A stretch of 12,664 nucleotides of DNA, taken from contig JALSMF010000324.1 in the NCBI GenBank assembly GCA_026987795.1, forward strand, positions 1 through 12,664, written 5' to 3'. The position numbers and the translations under genes were made by a program. This document shows positions 7,709 to 12,664 of this stretch, one piece after another. This stretch comes from Bacteroidales bacterium. GTDB taxonomy: Bacteria; Bacteroidota; Bacteroidia; Bacteroidales; JAADGE01. How positions within the stretch are numbered: the stretch's first letter is position 1; every line of letters begins with the position of its first letter. Under the pieces are notes generated by a model that was not told the DNA's origin, searched no databases, and saw only the letters and a list, made by a program, of their open reading frames with translations.

Positions 7709-8686
7709 ATGAAAGGCAACACTCTTTTTAATATAGTGGGTAATACCCCGCTTGTAAAACTAAATAAAATAAACCCGGCAAAAAATGTTGAAATTTATGT
7801 TAAACTCGAATTTTTTAATCCGAGCGGAAGCGTAAAAGACAGAATTGTAAAACACATAATTGACAATGCCGAAAGAAACGGACTTTTAAAACCCGGAGGC
7901 ACAATTGTGGAAAACACTTCCGGCAATACAGGAGCTGCAGTTGCCATGATTGCAGCAATAAAAGGGTATAAGGCGATTCTTACTATGCCTGATAAAGTAA
8001 GCGAAGAAAAACAAAACGCTTTAAAGGCATACGGTGCCGAAATAGTAGTTACCCCTACCTCGGCATTACCAAACTCTCCCGAACATTATGTGAACACGGC
8101 AATAAGAATAGCTGAAGAAACTCCGAACAGTTTCAGGATTAATCAATATGACAACCTTTTAAATCCTGAAGCACACTATCTTACAACCGGGCCGGAAATA
8201 TGGGAACAAACAGAAGGTAAAGTAACCCACTTTGTTGCTGCAGGAAGCACGGGAGGCACAATCAGCGGAACGGCAAAGTTTCTCAAAGAGCAAAACCCGA
8301 ATATTAAAGTCCTTATGCCCGACCCTGTAGGTTCAATTTATTATGATTATTTTAAAACCGGAAAGTATGATTTAAGCTCTGCCTGCACATATCACGTAGA
8401 AGGAGTCGGAGAAGACCACATAGCTAAAGCAATGGATTTTTCTCTCGTTGACGAAATGTATAAGTTTACAGACCAAGATGCGTTTTCTGTTGCAAGACAA
8501 CTTGCAAAAACAGAAGGAATATTCGGCGGAGGAACCGGCGGCGCAAACGTATGGGCAGCATTAAAACTTGCAGAAACATTGACAGAACCGGCAGTAATCG
8601 TAACAATTATTCCGGACAGCGGTGTTAAATATTTAAGTAAACTGTATAACGATAAGTGGATGAAAGATAATAATTTTTCCGTTTAA
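7709..8686 (+). CDS. Cystathionine beta-synthase-like PLP enzyme, catalytic core only
   Basis: A 325-residue fold-type II PLP enzyme. It probably condenses homocysteine with serine (or O-acetylserine, as MccA does) to cystathionine. Seen: NTPLVKLN at the N-terminus, Schiff-base Lys43 in PSGSVKDRI, substrate loop TSGNTG (70-75), phosphate loop STGGT (180-184), DPVGS (the DPxGS motif typical of CBS/MccA, not plain cysteine synthase), EGVGED, and a C-terminal PDSG...KWM block as in CBS. It has neither the N-terminal haem region nor the C-terminal CBS domains. Two cofactor positions are unusual: Ser180 replaces the first Gly of GTGGT, and Gly275 (in GGGTGG) stands where human CBS Ser349 contacts the PLP nitrogen. 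An in-frame start at 7604 would overlap the previous gene by 29 bp and add 35 non-family residues. ATG 7709 was chosen because MKGNTLFNIVGNTP matches family N-termini. The gamma-lyase follows after 17 bp. Confidence 0.86.
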   Translation: MKGNTLFNIVGNTPLVKLNKINPAKNVEIYVKLEFFNPSGSVKDRIVKHIIDNAERNGLLKPGGTIVENTSGNTGAAVAMIAAIKGYKAILTMPDKVSEEKQNALKAYGAEIVVTPTSALPNSPEHYVNTAIRIAEETPNSFRINQYDNLLNPEAHYLTTGPEIWEQTEGKVTHFVAAGSTGGTISGTAKFLKEQNPNIKVLMPDPVGSIYYDYFKTGKYDLSSACTYHVEGVGEDHIAKAMDFSLVDEMYKFTDQDAFSVARQLAKTEGIFGGGTGGANVWAALKLAETLTEPAVIVTIIPDSGVKYLSKLYNDKWMKDNNFSV

Positions 8687-8703
8687 TTTAAAATAAAAAA
8701 ATA

Positions 8704-9849
8704 ATGAAATTCTCAACAAAAGCAATACATATAGGGCAAAAACCTGATAAAGAAACCGGAGCCGTTATTCCGCCTATTTATATGACATCAACATATTATC
8801 AGGAAGCACCTGCTGTCCATAAAGGTTATGATTATACACGAGCCGGAAACCCAAATTTTTCAAATCTTGAAGAAACACTTGCAAGTCTTGAAAACGGAAA
8901 ATATGCTACTGTTTTTTCTTCCGGTTTGGGAGCAACAAACGGCATAATTTCTACCCTGAAATCTGGCGATTTAGTATTAGGAACAAACGACCTTTACGGA
9001 GGGACTTACAGAATTTTTAATAAAATATATAACAATTTCGGAATACTGTTTAAAAGCATTGATACTCAAGATGTAAACGCTGTTGAAGACGCAGTTAAAA
9101 AACACAAACCGGTTCTGTTGTTTCTTGAAACTCCTACAAACCCCTTACTGAAAATCTCTGATATAGAAGCAATAGCGGAGATTACACATAAACATGGTGT
9201 TAAACTTGTTGTTGATAATACCTTTGCCACTCCGTATTTTCAAAACCCGTTGGATTTAGGAGCAGATTATGTATTACACAGTACGACAAAATATATCGGC
9301 GGTCATTCTGATGTGATAGGAGGTGTCGTTATTACAAACGATAAAGAGATGAAGGACAAACTTGATTTTGTAAGAATGTCTGTAGGGCTGAACCCGAGTC
9401 CGTTTGATACATGGCTTACGGCAAGAGGTCTTAAAACCTTAGCCGTAAGAATGGAAAGACATGCTGAAAATGCAATGCAAATAGCAAAATATCTGCAAAA
9501 TCATCCTAAAGTCGAAAGAGTATTTTATCCGGGATTAAGCACACACAAAAATTATGAAATTGCCGAAAAACAAATGAAAGGTTTCAGCGGAATAGTTTCT
9601 GTTGAATTTAAACTGAACTTAAACGAATCAAAAAAACTTTTGTCAAAATTCAACGTTTTTACTTTGGCGGAAAGTCTCGGCGGTATAGAATCTTTAGTTG
9701 ATCATCCGGCAAGTATGACCCATGCTTCAATTCCGAAAGAAGAAAGAGAAAAAAGCGGTTTGTTTGACGGCCTAATAAGGTTTTCCGTAGGAATTGAAAA
9801 TATAGAAGACTTGAAAAAAGATATCGAAAGTGCTTTAAAAGCTGTATAA
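8704..9849 (+). CDS. Cystathionine gamma-lyase (Cys/Met metabolism PLP enzyme)
   Basis: A 381-residue fold-type I PLP enzyme, complete for the Cys/Met-metabolism family (about 380-400). Seen: PPIYMTSTY near the N-terminus; YDYTRAGNP, the loop that binds the cofactor phosphate of the neighbouring subunit; SSGLGATNG; ETPTNP; the VVDNTFATP strand with the PLP-nitrogen Asp; catalytic Lys196 in STTKYIGGHSD; and ESLGGIESL...MTHASIP at the C-terminus, as in gamma-lyase and gamma-synthase. The predicted reaction is cystathionine to cysteine, 2-oxobutyrate and ammonia. Sequence cannot fully exclude cystathionine gamma-synthase or homocysteine/methionine gamma-lyase activity. Placement 17 bp after a CBS-like gene argues for gamma-lyase in reverse transsulfuration, as with mccA-mccB of Bacillus. 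The start ATG 8704 has an A-rich leader and no Shine-Dalgarno. Confidence 0.9.
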   Translation: MKFSTKAIHIGQKPDKETGAVIPPIYMTSTYYQEAPAVHKGYDYTRAGNPNFSNLEETLASLENGKYATVFSSGLGATNGIISTLKSGDLVLGTNDLYGGTYRIFNKIYNNFGILFKSIDTQDVNAVEDAVKKHKPVLLFLETPTNPLLKISDIEAIAEITHKHGVKLVVDNTFATPYFQNPLDLGADYVLHSTTKYIGGHSDVIGGVVITNDKEMKDKLDFVRMSVGLNPSPFDTWLTARGLKTLAVRMERHAENAMQIAKYLQNHPKVERVFYPGLSTHKNYEIAEKQMKGFSGIVSVEFKLNLNESKKLLSKFNVFTLAESLGGIESLVDHPASMTHASIPKEEREKSGLFDGLIRFSVGIENIEDLKKDIESALKAV

Positions 9850-9883
9850 TAACTATCACATATTTTAAATAAAAACCGATTAA

Positions 9884-10411
9884 ATGAACGATTTTCTTGA
9901 AATTTTAAAATATATATTGCCGCTTATTGTTTTATTGATTTCGGTAATGGTTATATTAAATCATTTTGCCAAAAAAGATAAGATGAAGTTGAAATACGAT
10001 GTTATAAAAGCAAATAATAAACTTGTAACGCCTGTCAGACTTCAAGCCTACGAAAGAATAATCCTTTTTTTGGAAAGAATAAGACCCGACACTTTAGCTT
10101 TAAGGCTGACAAAACACAATATGTCTGCCAAAGAAATGCAAATGCTTATGCTGTTAACCGTAAGGGAGGAGTTCAGTCACAACCTTTCTCAACAACTTTA
10201 TTTAACAGATGAAACTTGGGCTGCCGTAGTCTATGCCAAAGAGCAAATAACCAGGCTTATTAATCTTGCCGGAACAAAGGTTGATCCGAAATCAAAATCA
10301 ACCGTTATTACGGCTTTTTTAATTGAGCAATATAATGACATTGATACTAAACCGATTGAAAATACAATAAGTAAAGTAAAAAGAGAAGCTGCTCAGTTCT
10401 TCGGGATTTAA
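9884..10411 (+). CDS. Membrane-anchored conserved protein of unknown function (Bacteroidota, probably DUF7935)
   Basis: A 175-residue protein with one N-terminal membrane anchor (about residues 10-28) followed by a Lys-rich stretch (30-37), so the remainder is probably cytoplasmic by the positive-inside rule. The soluble part looks all-helical, with two strikingly conserved-looking blocks: PVRLQAYERIILFLER (50-65) and REEFSHNLSQQLY (94-106). I recognise this pattern from short uncharacterised Bacteroidota proteins, I believe the family now named DUF7935; the number is from memory and should be checked. No catalytic motif is evident. It is 34 bp downstream of the gamma-lyase and could be in the same transcript, but nothing links it to sulfur metabolism. 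Its stop codon overlaps that of the convergent manA gene. Confidence 0.8.
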   Translation: MNDFLEILKYILPLIVLLISVMVILNHFAKKDKMKLKYDVIKANNKLVTPVRLQAYERIILFLERIRPDTLALRLTKHNMSAKEMQMLMLLTVREEFSHNLSQQLYLTDETWAAVVYAKEQITRLINLAGTKVDPKSKSTVITAFLIEQYNDIDTKPIENTISKVKREAAQFFGI

Positions 10412-11382
10412 GACGCAATATACACTTCCAAAAGTTCGCTTTCTGTTTCCGGAACAAAACGTATTTCATTTAATACCGCCGGTATTAAAACAGTTTCTCC
10501 TTTTTTAACCTCAACAGATTCATCCGGGTAATAAATTTTAAAACTGCCTTTTATGCAAATTACGATTCTGAAACTGTCAATATCAAAATAATTTCTTTCA
10601 ATCTCTTTGTTGAAAATCAAAATATTAACCGTAAAGAGCGAGTTTGATTCGCAAACAATAAATTCATTTTTTACTTTTTTATACTCTGAAAAATAAGACT
10701 TTTTCGGATTTAAATCGGCAGCATCCAAAGCATCATCAATATGCAAATTTCTGTACTTCCCGTCAAGCCCTTTTCTGTTCCAATCATACAGCCTGTATGT
10801 AATGTCTGAAGATTGTTGAATTTCTGCAAGTAAAATTCCTTTTTTTATAGCATGAATTCTGCCTGCGGGAATAAAAAACACATCTCCGGGTTTTACCTTT
10901 ACTGTGTTTAATGCTTGTTCGACCTTATTTGAGTCAAGCAACTTCCTGAACCCTTCTTTTGTCTGTTTTTTATTAACCCCTAAAACTAACTCTGCACCTT
11001 TGTCTGCATCAATTATATACCACAACTCGCTTTTGCCTTTTGCCTTATGTTTTTCTTTTGCCGTAAAATCATCCGGGTGTACCTGAACAGACAAATCATC
11101 TGTTGCGTCAATAAATTTTATAAGCAAAGGAAAATTATTGCCAAATCGTTTATAAATCTTTTTTCCCGTAAAAGAATCTTTATACCTTTCTGTTAATTGA
11201 GACAAGCTTAAGCCCTCCATGCTGCCTTCTGAGACAACAGAAACTGCACCTGGCAGACAGGACAACTCCCAACTTTCGCCGATATGTTCTTTGTCGGCTT
11301 TTTTATTCAGTTTCGTTTTTAATTTTCTTCCTCCCCAAACCTTTTCTTTTAAAATGGGGGTAAACTTAAAAGGATATAACAT
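10408..11382 (-). CDS. manA: Mannose-6-phosphate isomerase, class I
   Basis: A 324-residue cupin metalloenzyme that interconverts mannose-6-phosphate and fructose-6-phosphate in the cytoplasm, supplying mannose for surface glycans or feeding mannose into glycolysis. The length fits the short class I form of Bacillus and Bacteroidota (about 315-325). Seen: the N-terminal KEKVWGGRKL; GESWELS; metal-site residues Gln100 and His102 in QVHPDD; Glu119 in KSELWYI; and His177 in IPAGRIHAI. These match the zinc ligands and active-site block of the family. A second cupin half follows, with KKGETVLIPA near the C-terminus. It is the only minus-strand gene of the window, convergent with the 175-residue protein and divergent from the sensor gene. 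The product could be relevant to the polysaccharide genes at 1040-3508, but it is not adjacent to them. Confidence 0.95.
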   Translation of the reverse strand: MLYPFKFTPILKEKVWGGRKLKTKLNKKADKEHIGESWELSCLPGAVSVVSEGSMEGLSLSQLTERYKDSFTGKKIYKRFGNNFPLLIKFIDATDDLSVQVHPDDFTAKEKHKAKGKSELWYIIDADKGAELVLGVNKKQTKEGFRKLLDSNKVEQALNTVKVKPGDVFFIPAGRIHAIKKGILLAEIQQSSDITYRLYDWNRKGLDGKYRNLHIDDALDAADLNPKKSYFSEYKKVKNEFIVCESNSLFTVNILIFNKEIERNYFDIDSFRIVICIKGSFKIYYPDESVEVKKGETVLIPAVLNEIRFVPETESELLEVYIAS

Positions 11383-11391
11383 TTTTTTCTG

Positions 11392-11399
11392 CTAAAATA
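11392..11399 (-). promoter_or_regulatory. Possible -7 element for manA
   Basis: Read on the minus strand, this is TATTTTAG, one mismatch from the Bacteroidota -7 consensus TAnnTTTG. It would place the transcription start only a few bases before the manA ATG at 11382, and no good -33 TTTG lies at the right distance. It also forms the left arm of an imperfect AT-rich palindrome with 11401-11409. Weak support. Confidence 0.25.
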
Positions 11400-11436
11400 G
11401 TATTTTTAGTTTTTAACGGACAGTATTATAAAAAGT

Positions 11437-11468
11437 TTTATATTATTTTACATTTTTTATTACCTTTG
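11437..11468 (+). promoter_or_regulatory. Probable Bacteroidota-type promoter for the HAMP sensor gene
   Basis: TACCTTTG at 11461-11468 is a perfect match to the -7 consensus TAnnTTTG. TTTA at 11437-11440, 20 bp upstream, is a near match to the -33 TTTG at canonical spacing. It lies in the 138-bp divergent region between manA and the sensor gene and would give a leader of about 45 nt before ATG 11521. The rest of this gap is plain AT-rich sequence, with no other element that I can support. Confidence 0.6.
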
Positions 11469-11520
11469 TTAAAAACATCATTAAGGTCAATAATATAACT
11501 AACGTCAAAATATATTTTCG

Positions 11521-12664
11521 ATGAGTTTTTTTCAAAATATCGGTATCAAATCAAGATTTAATATTATCACTTTATCTGTTTTTATTATTACACTGATAAT
11601 TATTTCGTTTTTTATAGTATCGGTTAAAAAAATAAACCGGTATAACGAGTATTATCATAAAACAGATAAACTTAAGATACTTAATCTTAATTTAAGAAGA
11701 TATGAACTGCAGTTTTTTTTGAGGTATGATGAGGACAGCGAGTTTTTTATATCAGAAAAAAATAAATATATTGACAAGTTTAATAAAACAGCCGAAAATT
11801 TTTCAAAACTCAATCAAGAGCTTATCAACCACCCTGTTTCAAAAAAATACTCTTTAAGAAACAAATTGATTAAAATATCCGATTATCAGGAGCAATATAC
11901 AGAAATATTTTACGATTTAACACATAAACTTTTTATAAGAGGAAACTTAACTTCCGGAATAATAGGAGACTTAAAACAAACGGAACAAGAAATTTTAATG
12001 TTAAATATTCCTCCTCAGACAAAATCTGCTGTTTCAGAAATTATTTTGCTGACAGATAATTACATATTGTCAGGAGACGAAAAAAATTATTCTGAGTTTC
12101 TGAAGCTTTGTAATAAACTTTTAAAAGCACAACCGACAATTGAGAATGATACTGCAGCAGAAAATCGAAAAATACCTGCCTCTGAGTTTGATAAAATTTT
12201 ACAGTTATACAAAACAAACTTTACCGCATTGGTAAGAATTAACAATCTGACAGGACAAAAACACGATGAAGGTTTGTTAGGGAAATTGAGAACACTAAGT
12301 CAAAACACAGATTCAGAAATTGACAGTCTTTACAACAGTATATCCGAAGTTAAACAAACAGCACAGAAGCAAGCGATTATTGCTGCTGTTCTATTTTTTA
12401 TCTTTATAGGACTTATTTTTATTATATTATTCAGAAGGTTCTCAAACTCGGTAGTAAAGCCCTTAGAAGACATAAAGAACTATATAAAGCCTTTAAGCTT
12501 GGGAGTCTTTCCGTCTGAAAAACTTAAAGTAGAAGGAAAAAATGAAATAGCCTCAATCTCGGAATATACAAATAACCTAATTGACGGACTCGAAAGAACA
12601 TCTGAATTTGCACAAGAGATAGGTAAAGGAAATTATAACATCGATTATAAACCGTTGAGTGAAA
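11521..12664 (+). CDS. HAMP-domain transmembrane sensor protein, 3'-truncated by window edge
   Basis: The frame is open from ATG 11521 to the window end (381 codons and one base), so the C-terminal output part is missing. Order: membrane segment 1 at about residues 14-35, a long extracytoplasmic helical region (about 36-283) rich in Lys/Glu/Asn without Cys pairs or a recognisable ligand-binding motif, membrane segment 2 at about 286-304, then a HAMP domain (about 305-357) with Pro314 in VVKPLEDI and Glu342 in KNEIASI. A following helix, FAQEIGKGNYNIDYKPLSE (363-381), is a linker often seen in Bacteroidota sensors before further HAMP, GAF, PAS, kinase or phosphatase modules. This layout is shared by histidine kinases, chemoreceptors, cyclases and SpoIIE-type phosphatases, so the output cannot be named. 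It is divergent from manA with its own promoter. Confidence 0.8.
   Translation, partial: MSFFQNIGIKSRFNIITLSVFIITLIIISFFIVSVKKINRYNEYYHKTDKLKILNLNLRRYELQFFLRYDEDSEFFISEKNKYIDKFNKTAENFSKLNQELINHPVSKKYSLRNKLIKISDYQEQYTEIFYDLTHKLFIRGNLTSGIIGDLKQTEQEILMLNIPPQTKSAVSEIILLTDNYILSGDEKNYSEFLKLCNKLLKAQPTIENDTAAENRKIPASEFDKILQLYKTNFTALVRINNLTGQKHDEGLLGKLRTLSQNTDSEIDSLYNSISEVKQTAQKQAIIAAVLFFIFIGLIFIILFRRFSNSVVKPLEDIKNYIKPLSLGVFPSEKLKVEGKNEIASISEYTNNLIDGLERTSEFAQEIGKGNYNIDYKPLSE

Noticed and set aside
1..12664. Mobile elements, CRISPR arrays, tRNA/rRNA genes, phage or defence genes
   Set aside because: Looked for on both strands in the gaps and coding regions. No transposase, integrase, spaced repeats, cloverleaf or defence-protein motifs were seen; the largest gap is 138 bp.

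Overview
The window looks like an AT-rich chromosomal segment of a member of the Bacteroidota. Three observations support this. Start codons are preceded by A/T-rich leaders with no convincing Shine-Dalgarno sequence. Two intergenic regions carry the Bacteroidota -7 promoter element TAnnTTTG. The small membrane-anchored protein at 9884-10411 resembles a family I know only from Bacteroidota. Coding density is very high: the largest non-coding stretch is 138 bp, and I see no rRNA, tRNA, transposase, CRISPR array or phage gene.

Layout. (1) 1-1030: 3' part of tyrosyl-tRNA synthetase. (2) 1040-3508: a Wzz-type chain-length/co-polymerase protein followed 6 bp later by a Wzy/WaaL-type O-antigen polymerase/ligase, an isolated surface-polysaccharide pair between housekeeping genes. 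(3) 3599-6924: lepA (GTG start, own promoter) and an asparaginyl-tRNA synthetase that carries a roughly 75-residue charged, probably coiled-coil insertion between class II motifs 2 and 3. (4) 6976-9849: a small transaldolase, then a compact cystathionine beta-synthase-like enzyme and a cystathionine gamma-lyase, 17 bp apart, which together form a reverse transsulfuration (homocysteine to cysteine) module. (5) 9884-10411: conserved membrane-anchored protein of unknown function. (6) 10408-11382, minus strand: class I mannose-6-phosphate isomerase, convergent with the preceding gene so that the two stop codons share the tetranucleotide TTAA. (7) 11521-12664: 5' part of a two-transmembrane HAMP sensor protein running off the end, divergent from manA and preceded by a good Bacteroidota promoter.

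Most genes are ordinary core metabolism and translation. I found no convincing new multi-gene system. The items most worth a second look are the AsnRS insertion, the substituted PLP-binding positions in the CBS-like enzyme (Gly where the pyridine-contacting Ser is expected, Ser in the GTGGT loop), the residue evidence that the 'Fsa-like' protein is a transaldolase and not a fructose-6-phosphate aldolase, the orphan Wzz/Wzy pair, the unknown Bacteroidota membrane protein, and the truncated sensor whose output domain lies outside the window.
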